A stretch of DNA of 64,000 nt from positions 1 to 64,000 of the forward strand of contig NZ_JAQTMS010000014.1 in assembly GCF_028714215.1 (NCBI RefSeq), read 5' to 3'. Positions 54,719 to 63,194 of this stretch are shown here, piece by piece (position 1 is the stretch's first letter; each line of letters begins with the position of its first letter). The notes under the pieces are model-generated. The model was not told the DNA's origin and did no database searches. It saw only the letters and a list, made by a program, of their open reading frames with translations. A program made the translations under genes and the position numbers. Source of the stretch: Rhodoferax sp. GTDB taxonomy: Bacteria; Pseudomonadota; Gammaproteobacteria; Burkholderiales; Burkholderiaceae_C.

Positions 54719-54899
54719 ACCGCGGCCGCAAGGCCGCGCGCAGCACCTACTGAGTTGGTGTTGAGTCTTTGAAATCGCCCCCGGCGTCCGCCCCGTCCCC
54801 GCCTTGCGTTGCTGCCCGATCCGATTTGGCAGGCCATTGGGACAGCGGTGCCGACTGCCGTTTCAGACATTGCCGACATTCAGATTTCCAGAGAGGAGA

Positions 54900-54971
54900 C
54901 GCTCAATGTTGGAGTTGAGCCGCGAGCGCCATGCCGGTGCGAGTCGGCTCGAGCGAAGGGCTAGGCGTCAC
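54900..54971 (-). other. attC-like recombination site of cassette Q
   Basis: Read on the minus strand: R'' GTGACGCCTAGC, L'' CTCGAGCCG, a loop, L' CGGCTCAACTCCAAC, then A|TTGAGC. The stem arms are 54945-54950 and 54917-54922. The layout, length (~70 nt) and L' sequence closely follow classical 59-base elements such as that of aadA1. R'' and R' deviate from consensus by one base each. Confidence 0.68.
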
Positions 54972-55582
54972 TCGCGCGGGGGAACAGTTGGTTGATGATT
55001 TCTGAGCACACCAGCAATGCCGTCCCGCCTTCCATGTGCAGTGTGCTGCTGCCGTGCGCGAGCGAGTTGCGTAGCGTTCGCATGGCGTCGGCGACGTCGC
55101 GCACGTAGTCGCGTACATCGGGGATCTCCGGCGGGGCGCGCATCTCGGGCGGGTATAGAACCCGCTCCGGATTCCGGCCGTATGTGAAGCCCTCGGCGCG
55201 TAGTAGCCCTTCGCGAACGGCTCTATCGAGTAGATCCTTGAAGTTGGCCCTCGGTTGGTCGGGGAAACGGGCACGAAGGGCGAACTCGACCGAGATGTAC
55301 CCGTGCAGTTCTGCAACAACATTGAACGGATAGCAGAACCAGGAGTAAGCGAGAAGGTTTTGCGCCGTGGCGAAGTGTGAGCGAATGGTCACAGGAACAC
55401 CATCGTGCAAAGCGACGTGTGCGGCGCGGTTGTATATGTCGCTCAACTCCAGCGGCCGTTGGTTGCCAGTGGACTGGTCAAACATCACAAACAGGCGCTG
55501 TCGTTCATCTGGCTCGACGATCTCGGTGATGGCCTTCAGCTCTTCCATGTGATGGCAGACGTGGTTGGTTTGTGACGCCTAA
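54907..55582 (-). mobile_element. Integron-like gene cassette Q
   Basis: A 676-bp unit that starts TTAGGCGTCAC right after attI-like copy Q and ends in the attC-like site. Its 5' end is complementary to its own R'' (GTGACGCCTAG) at 10 of 11 positions, the signature of a circularised cassette. It contains one gene whose stop codon lies inside R''. Confidence 0.68.
54961..55548 (-). CDS. HEPN-like hypothetical protein carried by cassette Q
   Basis: 195 aa, mostly helical. Residues 160-165 read RNSLAH, followed by G: an R-N-x3-H HEPN motif of the kind seen in abortive-infection and toxin HEPN proteins. Other conserved-looking parts are QNLLAYSWFCYPFNVVAELHGYISVEFALRAR and FKDLLDRAVREG. There is no Shine-Dalgarno before ATG 55548; the preceding leader ORF with AGGAGG ends 30 nt upstream and could deliver ribosomes. 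The stop TAG is part of the attC-like R''. A role in phage defence or RNA cleavage is inferred from the motif only. Confidence 0.75.
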   Translation of the reverse strand: MEELKAITEIVEPDERQRLFVMFDQSTGNQRPLELSDIYNRAAHVALHDGVPVTIRSHFATAQNLLAYSWFCYPFNVVAELHGYISVEFALRARFPDQPRANFKDLLDRAVREGLLRAEGFTYGRNPERVLYPPEMRAPPEIPDVRDYVRDVADAMRTLRNSLAHGSSTLHMEGGTALLVCSEIINQLFPRASDA

Positions 55583-55641
55583 TGTAATGTCCAGAGCAAA
55601 ACCTGCTCGTGATACTGGGCGCTGCTCGATAAACTGGACAT
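55579..55641 (-). CDS. Short leader ORF across the attI-like/cassette junction (copy Q)
   Basis: 20 codons beginning MSSLSSSAQ, with AGGAGG 6 nt before the ATG. It ends in TAG within the first bases of the cassette. It matches the leader at 37138 in position and N-terminal sequence. Confidence 0.5.
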   Translation of the reverse strand: MSSLSSSAQYHEQVLLWTLH

Positions 55642-55810
55642 TGAATCCTCCTGAAGATGGCTTGCAGCCTTTGTTTCAGCGATTCTCTTGGGATTCTGTA
55701 CAGGTATAGAAATCCCGACAAACCCCGCAGATCGTTTCGGTTCATTCTACGTTTCAATCAAGCCGGACTGAAGCAATTGGGAGCTCGTCTCGAATGACTG
55801 CAACGCTGCA
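55583..55810 (-). repeat. attI-like leader repeat, copy Q
   Basis: 228 bp, the same length as copy P at 36969-37196. Shared blocks include CAGTCATTC, GATTGAAACGTAGAATG, GGGGTTTGTCGG and ATGTCCAGTTT. It ends at ...ATTACA| directly before TTAGGC. The 5' flank (55811-55960) has no integrase gene and nothing else I can identify. Confidence 0.65.
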
Positions 55811-55960
55811 GACCTGTCGTTCACGTATCAAAATTGCCAGGTCGACCGAGGTTGCCGCCAGCGGAGGTTGGGGGTATGGGTCGGCGCCGATTTATCTTTG
55901 GCACCTGCGCAGCCCCTGGGGGCTACGCAGCACACGAATTGGCAAGCGTGGGGGCGCTAT

Positions 55961-56422
55961 CTATTTGAAATCGTTTTGCCGCCAGGCTTCGAACACGGTG
56001 ACGGCCACGGCGTTCGACAGATTGAGGCTGCGCTGACCGGCCACCATGGGCAGTTTCAGGCATTGTGCCTGCGCAAACGATTGCCGCACCGTCTCGCTCA
56101 GGCCGCGCGTTTCAGCGCCAAACACCAGCCAGTCGCCGGGCGCAAACTGGACCTCGTGCACGATGCGGCTGGCGCGGGTGGTGAGGGCAAACATGCGCTC
56201 GGGGCGCGGTTGTTCCGTCGCCAGAAAGGCCGGCCAACCGGCATGGCGTTTGACTTGCGCGTACTCGTGGTAGTCCAGGCCGGCGCGGCGCATGTGCTTG
56301 TCGTCCATCGAAAACCCCAGCGGCTCAATCAGGTGCAAGGTGCAGCCGGTGTTGGCCGCCAGCCGGATGATGTTGCCGGTGTTGGGCGGGATTTCGGGTT
56401 CGACCAGAACGATATGAAACAT
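55961..56422 (-). CDS. trmL: tRNA (cytidine/uridine-34 2'-O) methyltransferase TrmL
   Basis: 153 aa SPOUT-class enzyme. MFHIVLVEPEIPPNTGNIIR, CTLHLIEPLGF, FGAETRGL and the knot region RSLNLSNAVAVTVFEAWRQ are diagnostic of TrmL. It methylates the wobble ribose of tRNA-Leu isoacceptors. ATG 56422 is the conserved start; the 8 residues upstream in frame are not needed. It lies 7 bp after comF. Confidence 0.94.
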   Translation of the reverse strand: MFHIVLVEPEIPPNTGNIIRLAANTGCTLHLIEPLGFSMDDKHMRRAGLDYHEYAQVKRHAGWPAFLATEQPRPERMFALTTRASRIVHEVQFAPGDWLVFGAETRGLSETVRQSFAQAQCLKLPMVAGQRSLNLSNAVAVTVFEAWRQNDFK

Positions 56423-56429
56423 GGGGCAA

Positions 56430-57125
56430 TTATTCCGTACGAGCAATCACGAGGCCCGTGATGTGGGCCGCACCGGCGGCGCGCAGCACCCTGGCGGCGG
56501 CAAAGAGCGAAGCGCCGCTGGTCATGACATCGTCCACCAGCACCAGCCGTGCGCCCCTGATCTGGCGCGCCAACAGGGGATCGACCGCGAACGCGTCGTG
56601 CAGGCCGCTCAGCCGCTCGGAGCGGGGCAGCGAAACCTGGGGCGCCGTGTCCTTGATGCGCAGCAGCAGGTGCGGGTCGGTTTTCTCGGGCGCCAACTGC
56701 CGCGCCAGCAGCAAGGCCTGGTTGAAGCCACGCCAGCGCAGGCGCGCGCTCGACAGCGGCATCGGCAGCACCTTGTCGGCAGCCTCCAGCGCCGGCTCGA
56801 CCCAGGGCGCGCTGCGCAGCAGCAGGGCGAAGGCGCCGGCGCGCCCGGGATGCTGGTGGAATTTGAAGCCCGCAATCAGGTCCGACCAGGGGTAGGCATA
56901 CGACACCGCTGTCAGGCAGCGGTCCAGCGGCGGCGGATTCCTGATGCACTGGCCGCACTGCGCTACACCCGGCGGCACTGCCAGCGCGCAGCTTCGACAG
57001 CGGTCCTGCGGCTGTGCGAAGCGGTTGACGCAGGCCTCGCAAACGCCTTGGCCCGGCCAGGCATGGCAGACCATGCACTGGCTTGGCAAGGCCTCCAGCA
57101 GCCCCCTGATCCATCCGGTAAACAT
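56430..57125 (-). CDS. ComF-family phosphoribosyltransferase-like protein
   Basis: 231 aa from ATG 57125. N-terminal Cys pairs (CMVCH, CEAC, CRSC, CGQC) form a probable zinc site, and the C-terminal PRTase motif reads ARLVLVDDVMTSGASL. ComF proteins take part in DNA uptake in naturally competent bacteria. An open frame to 57359 overlaps the divergent methyltransferase and is rejected. Confidence 0.92.
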   Translation of the reverse strand: MFTGWIRGLLEALPSQCMVCHAWPGQGVCEACVNRFAQPQDRCRSCALAVPPGVAQCGQCIRNPPPLDRCLTAVSYAYPWSDLIAGFKFHQHPGRAGAFALLLRSAPWVEPALEAADKVLPMPLSSARLRWRGFNQALLLARQLAPEKTDPHLLLRIKDTAPQVSLPRSERLSGLHDAFAVDPLLARQIRGARLVLVDDVMTSGASLFAAARVLRAAGAAHITGLVIARTE

Positions 57126-57165
57126 GGAGTCAATATACTCTGGCGACTTCACCTCGCGCCACACC

Positions 57166-58053
57166 ATGCCGACCCAGCTCCCCCCCACCATAGACCCGCA
57201 GGCGGCCCGCCGCTGGCAGCAAATGCCGGCCAGCGCCTCGCCCTGGCTGCATGAGGAGGTGGCCAGTCGCATGCAGGAGCGGCTGCCGTGGATCAAGCTG
57301 CAACCGCAAAACTGGGCGCATTGGGAGCCGGTGCTGGGCGGTCTGCACGCGCATGCCAAGCTGGCGCAACGTTATCCGCGGGCCGGCTGTTTCGTGACCG
57401 AATCGACCAGCCAGCGAGCCCGTTACGCGGCCAAGGCGCTGGCCCAACCGTGGTGGCGCCCAACGCGCTGGGTCGGTGCGACTACGCGCTTCGAGAGGCC
57501 CGCCGCCGGCACGGTGGACATGCTGTGGTCCAACATGGCACTGCACATGACGGCCGACCCGCAGGGCTTGCTGGCGCAGTGGCATGGCGCACTGGCGGTG
57601 GACGGTTTCCTGATGTTCTCCTGTCTCGGGCCGGATACCTTGCAGGAACTGCGCGGTTTCTATCAGAGCCTGGGCTGGCCGGCGCCTTCCCATGAGTTCA
57701 CCGACATGCACGACTGGGGTGACATGCTGGTGGCGGCCGGTTTTGCGCAGCCGGTGATGGACATGGAGCGCATCACCTTGACCTTCGAGACGCCGCAACG
57801 CTTGCTGCAGGAGTTGCGCGGCCTGGGACGTAATTTGCATCCGCAACGCTTTGCCGGCTTGCGCGGCCGGCAATGGCTGGCTCAATTGCAGCAGGCGCTG
57901 GTCCAGGCACCGCTGCAATTGACGTTCGAGGTTGTTTACGGCCATGCTTTCAAGGCACCCCCGCGCCTTGATGTGCGGCAAGAAACGGTGCTTTCACTGG
58001 AACAAATGCGTGAAACCTTAAGCAAACGCAATAACTTTTTGAAGAATCCTTGA
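57166..58053 (+). CDS. SAM-dependent methyltransferase, BioC-like
   Basis: 295 aa. The fold is recognisable from DMLWSNMALHMTADPQGLLAQWHGALAVDGFLMFSCLGPDTLQELR, close to BioC-type malonyl-ACP methyltransferases. The N-terminal SAM glycine motif (usually DxGxGxG) is not obvious; the region LGGLHAHAKLAQRYPRAGCFVTE lacks it, so activity is uncertain. Divergent from comF with 40 bp between starts. Confidence 0.7.
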   Translation: MPTQLPPTIDPQAARRWQQMPASASPWLHEEVASRMQERLPWIKLQPQNWAHWEPVLGGLHAHAKLAQRYPRAGCFVTESTSQRARYAAKALAQPWWRPTRWVGATTRFERPAAGTVDMLWSNMALHMTADPQGLLAQWHGALAVDGFLMFSCLGPDTLQELRGFYQSLGWPAPSHEFTDMHDWGDMLVAAGFAQPVMDMERITLTFETPQRLLQELRGLGRNLHPQRFAGLRGRQWLAQLQQALVQAPLQLTFEVVYGHAFKAPPRLDVRQETVLSLEQMRETLSKRNNFLKNP

Positions 58054-58200
58054 GAAACGGACTTGACAAGGCGGCAAACATAAAAAAATTGTGTGAACTA
58101 CAATTGCCCGCGGCCCGATCTGGAGCCGGCACTGTAAGACCGCCCTGTGCTTGAGAAATTGGGGCCGGGTTTGGTGAATTTGAGGCAATCAAAAGTGAGC

Positions 58201-59388
58201 ATGATGAAAAGCATTTTGGATAAATTGACAGGCATGCTGCTGGCCGCGGGTGCTTGGGCCAGCACGGCGGCTTACGGCGCGGCGCGCACTGTCAACGACT
58301 TGCCCGGCGGCCCGTCAGTCAACCAGTTGAACCTGCAGGCGCCAGTCACCAAAATTGCCGAGGACCAGGCCTGGCTGCACTGGTTCATGCTGATTCTGTG
58401 CACCGTGATTTTTGTGGCCGTGTTCTCGGTGATGTTCTATTCCATCTGGAAGCATCGCAAGTCGGTCGGACACAAGGCGGCCAATTTCCACGAATCGGTC
58501 ACCGTCGAAGTGGTCTGGACCGTGGTGCCATTCATCATCGTGATTCTGATGGCGCTGCCGGCCACCAAGGTGGTGGTGGCGATGAAGGACACGACCAACG
58601 CCGATCTGACCATCAAGGTCACCGGCATGCAGTGGAAGTGGGGCTACGATTACCTCAAGGGCGAAGGCGAGGGCATCGGTTTCATCTCGGCGCTGGACCG
58701 CGCGCAGCGCGAAATGTCCAGCAACGGTGGCCCCAAGGCGGGCGAGGTGGTGGACGACTATCTGCTGAAGGTGGATAACCCGCTGGTGGTTCCCGTCAAC
58801 AAGAAAGTCCGCATCATTACCACCGCCAATGACGTGATCCATGCCTGGACGGTGCCGGCTTTTGGCGTCCAGCAGGCGGCCATTCCGGGCTTTGTGCGCG
58901 ATACCTGGTTTCGTGCCGAAAAGATTGGCAGCTACTACGGCCAATGCGATCAGCTGTGCGGCAAGGAGCACGCCTACATGCCGATCCACGTGAAAGTGGT
59001 TTCCGCCGCCGACTATTCGGAGTGGGTGACGGGCGAGAAAAAGAAAATGGCCGCCAAGGCGGACGACCCGAGCAAGGTCTGGACCGCCGAAGACATCATC
59101 AAGCGCGGTGAAAAGGTTTACGCCACCAATTGCGTCACCTGTCATCAGCCGCATGGCAAGGGCGGCGGTCTGGTGAAACCGCTGGACGGCTCGCCAGTGG
59201 TGCTGGACGGCGACAAGGGCAAGCAGATTGCCGTGCTGCTCAATGGCCAGAACAATGCCACCATGCCGTCCTGGAAGGCTTTGAGCGACACCGACATCGC
59301 GGCCGTCATCACCTACACCAAGAACAACTGGTCGAACAAGACGGGTCAGCTGGTGCAGCCGGCCGAAGTGGCGGCGGCGCGCCATTGA
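58201..59388 (+). CDS. coxB: Cytochrome c oxidase subunit II with fused cytochrome c domain
   Basis: About 395 aa. Signal/anchor region, two membrane helices ([44 protein letters not shown]), the CuA domain with [13 protein letters not shown] and [15 protein letters not shown] (Cys, Glu, Cys, His, Met ligands), then a C-terminal heme-binding CVTCH domain ending near residue 390. This caa3-like fusion is common in Betaproteobacteria. Two ATGs are adjacent (58201, 58204). A TTGACA at 58063 in an AT-rich stretch may belong to the cox promoter, but no good -10 follows at normal spacing. Confidence 0.95.
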   Translation: MMKSILDKLTGMLLAAGAWASTAAYGAARTVNDLPGGPSVNQLNLQAPVTKIAEDQAWLHWFMLILCTVIFVAVFSVMFYSIWKHRKSVGHKAANFHESVTVEVVWTVVPFIIVILMALPATKVVVAMKDTTNADLTIKVTGMQWKWGYDYLKGEGEGIGFISALDRAQREMSSNGGPKAGEVVDDYLLKVDNPLVVPVNKKVRIITTANDVIHAWTVPAFGVQQAAIPGFVRDTWFRAEKIGSYYGQCDQLCGKEHAYMPIHVKVVSAADYSEWVTGEKKKMAAKADDPSKVWTAEDIIKRGEKVYATNCVTCHQPHGKGGGLVKPLDGSPVVLDGDKGKQIAVLLNGQNNATMPSWKALSDTDIAAVITYTKNNWSNKTGQLVQPAEVAAARH

Positions 59389-59428
59389 GCGGCAGCCACC
59401 CGATCACAAGAATGAAGAAGGAAATCAG

Positions 59429-61051
59429 ATGAGTGCTGTTTTAGACCACCACGCCCATAACGTCCACGACGATCACCAGCATGCCACACCGACCGGCTGG
59501 CGGCGCTGGGTCTTTGCCACCAACCACAAGGACATCGGTACCTTGTACATGTTGTTCAGCTTCACCATGCTGATGCTGGGCGGCGTGCTGGCCCTGATCA
59601 TCCGCGCCGAGCTGTTCCAGCCGGGCTTGCAGATCGTCAATCCCGAGTTGTTCAACCAGCTCACCACCATGCACGGCGTGATCATGGTGTTCGGCGCCAT
59701 CATGCCGGCTTTTGTCGGTTTTGCGAACTGGATGATTCCGCTGCAAATCGGCGCCGCCGACATGGCGTTCGCGCGCATGAACAATTTCTCGTTCTGGCTG
59801 TTGATTCCGGCCGGCCTGATGGTGGCCGGCTCGTTCTTCATGCCCGGTGGCGCGCCGGCTGCCGGCTGGACCTTTTATGCGCCCCTGACCCTGCAAATGG
59901 GACCCAGCATGGATGCCGGTATTTTTGCGCTGCACATCATGGGCGCCAGCTCCATCATGGGCTCCATCAATATCATCGTCACCATCCTGAACATGCGCGC
60001 GCCCGGCATGACGCTGATGAAGATGCCCATGTTTTGCTGGACCTGGCTGATCACCGCCTACCTGCTGATTGCCGTGATGCCGGTGCTGGCCGGCGCCATC
60101 ACCATGACGCTGACCGATCGCCACTTCGGCACCAGTTTCTTCAACCCCGCCGGCGGCGGCGACCCGGTGATGTTCCAGCACATCTTCTGGTTCTTCGGCC
60201 ACCCCGAGGTCTACATCATGATTCTGCCGGCGTTCGGCATCATCAGCCAGATCGTGCCGGCTTTTGCGCGCAAGAAACTGTTCGGCTACGCCTCCATGGT
60301 GTACGCCACCTCCAGCATCGCCATCCTGTCGTTCATCGTCTGGGCGCACCACATGTTCACCTCCGGCATGCCGGTCACGGGGCAACTGTTTTTCATGTAC
60401 GCCACCATGCTGATCGCGGTGCCGACGGCGGTGAAAATCTTCAACTGGGTGGCCACCATGTGGCGCGGTTCCATGACCTTCGAGACCCCCATGCTGTTTG
60501 CCGTGGGCTTCATCTTTGTCTTCACGGTGGGCGGTTTCTCCGGCCTGATGCTGGCGATGGCGCCGATCGATATCCAGATTCATGACACCTACTACGTGGT
60601 GGCCCATTTCCACTATGTGCTGGTGGCCGGCTCTCTGTATGCCTTGTTTGCCGGCTATTACTACTGGAGTCCCAAGTGGACCGGCGTGATGTACAACGAA
60701 ACGCGCGGCAAGATCCACTTCTGGTGGTCGCTGATTGCGTTCAACGTCACTTTCTTCCCGATGCACTTCCTCGGTCTGGCCGGCATGCCGCGCCGTTATG
60801 CCGACTACCCGATGCAGTTCGCCGATTTCAATGCGGTGGCCTCGGTCGGTGCTTTCTTTTTCGGCTTTGCACAGGTTTATTTCTTCTTCTTCATCGTGCT
60901 GCCGACGCTGCGCGGCAAAGGGGAGAAAGCGCCGCAAAAACCGTGGGACGGGGCCGAGGGTCTGGAGTGGGAAGTGCCTTCGCCGGCACCTTTCCATACC
61001 TTCGAGACACCACCCAAGCTGGACGCCACGGCGACCAGAATTGTTGCTTGA
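59429..61051 (+). CDS. coxA: Cytochrome c oxidase subunit I
   Basis: 540 aa, 12 helices. Heme a and a3/CuB ligands are visible: TMHGVIMVF, the CuB/Tyr cross-link loop [19 protein letters not shown] in VWAHHMF, and [14 protein letters not shown]. The K- and D-channel residues were not checked individually. N-terminal His/Asp-rich tail ([14 protein letters not shown]). Catalytic subunit that reduces O2 to water. Confidence 0.97.
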   Translation: MSAVLDHHAHNVHDDHQHATPTGWRRWVFATNHKDIGTLYMLFSFTMLMLGGVLALIIRAELFQPGLQIVNPELFNQLTTMHGVIMVFGAIMPAFVGFANWMIPLQIGAADMAFARMNNFSFWLLIPAGLMVAGSFFMPGGAPAAGWTFYAPLTLQMGPSMDAGIFALHIMGASSIMGSINIIVTILNMRAPGMTLMKMPMFCWTWLITAYLLIAVMPVLAGAITMTLTDRHFGTSFFNPAGGGDPVMFQHIFWFFGHPEVYIMILPAFGIISQIVPAFARKKLFGYASMVYATSSIAILSFIVWAHHMFTSGMPVTGQLFFMYATMLIAVPTAVKIFNWVATMWRGSMTFETPMLFAVGFIFVFTVGGFSGLMLAMAPIDIQIHDTYYVVAHFHYVLVAGSLYALFAGYYYWSPKWTGVMYNETRGKIHFWWSLIAFNVTFFPMHFLGLAGMPRRYADYPMQFADFNAVASVGAFFFGFAQVYFFFFIVLPTLRGKGEKAPQKPWDGAEGLEWEVPSPAPFHTFETPPKLDATATRIVA

Positions 61052-61066
61052 TACCGGAGCCTGCAC

Positions 61067-61177
61067 ATGACCCCTGAACAGAAAAGAGCGAATCTGAGAA
61101 CGGGACTGATCCTGGCGTCGGTGGCGCTGGTGTTCTTTATCGGTTTCATGGTCAAGATGGCGTTGCTGAGTCACTAA
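61067..61177 (+). CDS. Cytochrome oxidase small assembly protein
   Basis: 36 aa: MTPEQKRANLRTGLILASVA, then one membrane helix (VALVFFIGFMVKMALL) and SH. Position between coxA and ctaG fits the small assembly proteins annotated there in related genomes. It starts 15 bp after coxA and ends 3 bp before ctaG. Confidence 0.82.
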   Translation: MTPEQKRANLRTGLILASVALVFFIGFMVKMALLSH

Positions 61178-61180
61178 ACG

Positions 61181-61780
61181 ATGAATCTGCGGCGTGAAAA
61201 TGGCAGGATGGTGGGCAAGCTGGCCGTGATTGCGCTGGGCATGTTTGCCTTCGGCTATGCCTTGGTGCCGCTGTACAAAGCCATCTGCGAGATGACCGGC
61301 ATCAACATCCTGGCCCTGGGGGACCGCAACATTCCCGGCGCCACGCCGACCCTGCCGGCCAATACGCAGGTCGACCGCAGCCGCACCATCACGGTGGAGT
61401 TCGATGCCAATGCCCGCGGCCCCTGGGCCTTCAAGCCGGCGCAGCGCTCGCTGCAGGTGCATCCGGGTGAAATGGCAAGCGTGCTGTACGAGTTTCAGAA
61501 TGTGCAGAACCGGCGCATGTCGGCGCAGGCGATCCCGAGTTACGCGCCGCAGCAGGCCGGCGCCCATTTCAACAAGCTGCAGTGTTTTTGTTTCAACCAG
61601 TACACGCTGGAGCCGGGTGAAAAAAAATCCTGGCCGGTTGTTTTTGTGATTGATCCCAAGCTCAGCCGGGACGTCAAGACGATCACCTTGTCGTATACCT
61701 TTTTCGAAGTCGGTGGCAAGACGCCGGCGGCACCGCTGGCCGCTGCCGCTGCCTTGACGGCCGGGAGGGCGGGCGCATGA
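61181..61780 (+). CDS. ctaG: Cytochrome c oxidase assembly protein CtaG/Cox11
   Basis: 199 aa. N-terminal helix (VIALGMFAFGYALVPLYKAIC), then a periplasmic copper-binding domain with LQCFCFNQYTLEPGE, the CFCF motif that delivers Cu to CuB. Its stop overlaps the next gene by 4 bp (ATGA). Confidence 0.96.
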   Translation: MNLRRENGRMVGKLAVIALGMFAFGYALVPLYKAICEMTGINILALGDRNIPGATPTLPANTQVDRSRTITVEFDANARGPWAFKPAQRSLQVHPGEMASVLYEFQNVQNRRMSAQAIPSYAPQQAGAHFNKLQCFCFNQYTLEPGEKKSWPVVFVIDPKLSRDVKTITLSYTFFEVGGKTPAAPLAAAAALTAGRAGA

Positions 61781-61965
61781 GTTCTTCTTTCTGGCGCAGC
61801 ATCCGGATGGTCGGCTGGTCATTTTTCGGCATTCGGAAAAACAGCGAATCGCAGGAAGACACGGCCCGCGTCAACCCGTTTCACATCATCGTGGTGGGGA
61901 TTGCCGGGGCCATAATTTTTGTAGTGGGTTTGATCCTATTGGTGAACTGGGTGGTCGCCAAGTAG
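61777..61965 (+). CDS. DUF2970 family membrane protein
   Basis: 62 aa. RSIRMVGWSFFGIRKNSES is the DUF2970 landmark, then one helix (FHIIVVGIAGAIIFVVGLIL). The family sits next to ctaG and coxC in Betaproteobacteria; role unknown, probably assembly or stability of the oxidase. Confidence 0.88.
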   Translation: MSSSFWRSIRMVGWSFFGIRKNSESQEDTARVNPFHIIVVGIAGAIIFVVGLILLVNWVVAK

Positions 61966-62013
61966 GGCGCTACCCGAAACAGATTGACGAGAACTGGAAG
62001 GAATGAAGCAGAA

Positions 62014-62895
62014 ATGAGTTCAACAACACACGCCGCAACCCCGCACTACTTTGTGCCTAGCCCGTCGCGGCATCCGGCCCTGGCGGCCTTCGGTTTGTTT
62101 TTTGTCATCTTTGGCGCCACCCAATGGATCAATGGCGTCGACTGGGGCAAGTGGTTGCTGGCCTTTGGCCTGGTCTGGTTTCTGGGGGTTCTGTTCCAGT
62201 GGTTCAGCGAGGCCGTTGGCGAGAGCGAAGGCGGCCAGTACGGGCACAAGATCGACCTGTCGTTCCGCTGGAGCATGAGCTGGTTCATTTTCTCGGAAGT
62301 GATGTTTTTCGGCGCCTTTTTCACTGCCTTGTGGTGGGTGCGGGGCCATTCGATACCGGCGCTGGGCAACCTGGAAAATTCCTTGCTGTGGCCGGATTTC
62401 AAAGCCGTTTGGCCGACTCTGGCGGCCGGTGCCACCGGCTCCCCGGCCGGCACGGTGGAACCCTTCACCACCATGACGCCGTTCTGGCTTCCCACCATCA
62501 ATACCGCCTTGCTGCTGAGTTCCGGTGTCACCCTGACGCTGGCGCACCACGCCCTGATTGCCGGCCGGCGCAGCAAGACGGTGGCCTTCATGTGGCTCAC
62601 CGTGCTGCTGGGGATCGTGTTCCTGTTGGTGCAGGGTTACGAGTACTACCATGCTTACCATGAACTCAATCTGAAGCTGACTTCCGGTGTCTACGGTTCG
62701 ACCTTTTTCATGTTGACCGGTTTCCACGGTTTCCACGTCTTCATCGGCATGCTGATGTTGTTGTTCATCACCTTGCGTCTGCAAAAAGGCCACTTTACGG
62801 CGGAGCGCCATTTTGGCTTCGAAGGGGCCGCCTGGTACTGGCACTTTGTCGACGTCGTGTGGCTGGGTCTCTACACGCTGGTCTATTGGCTGTAG
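62014..62895 (+). CDS. coxC: Cytochrome c oxidase subunit III
   Basis: 293 aa, seven helices. PHYFVPSPSRHPALAAFGLF, HKIDLSFRWSMSWFIFSEVMFFGAFF, EYYHAYHELNLKLTSGVYGSTFFMLTGFHGFHVFIG and WYWHFVDVVWLGLYTLVYWL are diagnostic. GGAAGGAAT lies some 15 nt upstream of ATG 62014. Confidence 0.96.
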   Translation: MSSTTHAATPHYFVPSPSRHPALAAFGLFFVIFGATQWINGVDWGKWLLAFGLVWFLGVLFQWFSEAVGESEGGQYGHKIDLSFRWSMSWFIFSEVMFFGAFFTALWWVRGHSIPALGNLENSLLWPDFKAVWPTLAAGATGSPAGTVEPFTTMTPFWLPTINTALLLSSGVTLTLAHHALIAGRRSKTVAFMWLTVLLGIVFLLVQGYEYYHAYHELNLKLTSGVYGSTFFMLTGFHGFHVFIGMLMLLFITLRLQKGHFTAERHFGFEGAAWYWHFVDVVWLGLYTLVYWL

Positions 62896-62913
62896 AGCGC
62901 CGCACGAAAAATA

Positions 62914-62936
62914 GGCACCGGCAGGCGGTGCCTTTT
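62914..62936 (+). terminator. Rho-independent terminator after coxC
   Basis: Stem GGCACCG / CGGTGCC with a 5-nt loop (GCAGG), followed by TTTT. It starts 18 bp after the coxC stop and would also be read from the convergent DUF2909 gene. Confidence 0.85.
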
Positions 62937-62957
62937 GCTTTGGGTGATCGGTTCTCG

Positions 62958-63179
62958 TTATTGTCCGGCGGAGATGCCGGTGGGCTGGATGTAGCCGAGT
63001 TTCCAGGCCAGCAGCAGGCTGGCGAACAGCAGGATTGAAATGGCGACCCGCAAGGCCAGTGCCCGCGCCATTTTTTTGTCTCTGGAGGCGCCAGCGTCAT
63101 CCTTCTTCAGCATGAAAAAGAGAGCCCAGCCCAGGCTGCCGAGGATGCCGATAAATGCAAGAATGACCCCATATTTCAT
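62958..63179 (-). CDS. DUF2909 twin-transmembrane protein
   Basis: 73 aa with two helices (GVILAFIGILGSLGWALFFML and VAISILLFASLLLAWKLG) separated by a charged loop. The family is regularly found beside SURF1 and cox genes. Start ATG 63179 is 15 bp from the divergent SURF1 start. Confidence 0.85.
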   Translation of the reverse strand: MKYGVILAFIGILGSLGWALFFMLKKDDAGASRDKKMARALALRVAISILLFASLLLAWKLGYIQPTGISAGQ

Positions 63180-63194
63180 GAACCGGATTATCTC

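Noticed and set aside
58063..58104. TTGACA ... TACAAT as a cox promoter
   Set aside because: The two boxes are 30 bp apart, too far for a normal sigma-70 promoter.
59441..61822. 793-codon antisense ORF opposite coxA/ctaG
   Set aside because: Shadow of high-GC coding DNA; composition (H, Q, R, D-rich) is artefactual and the sense strand carries well-known genes.
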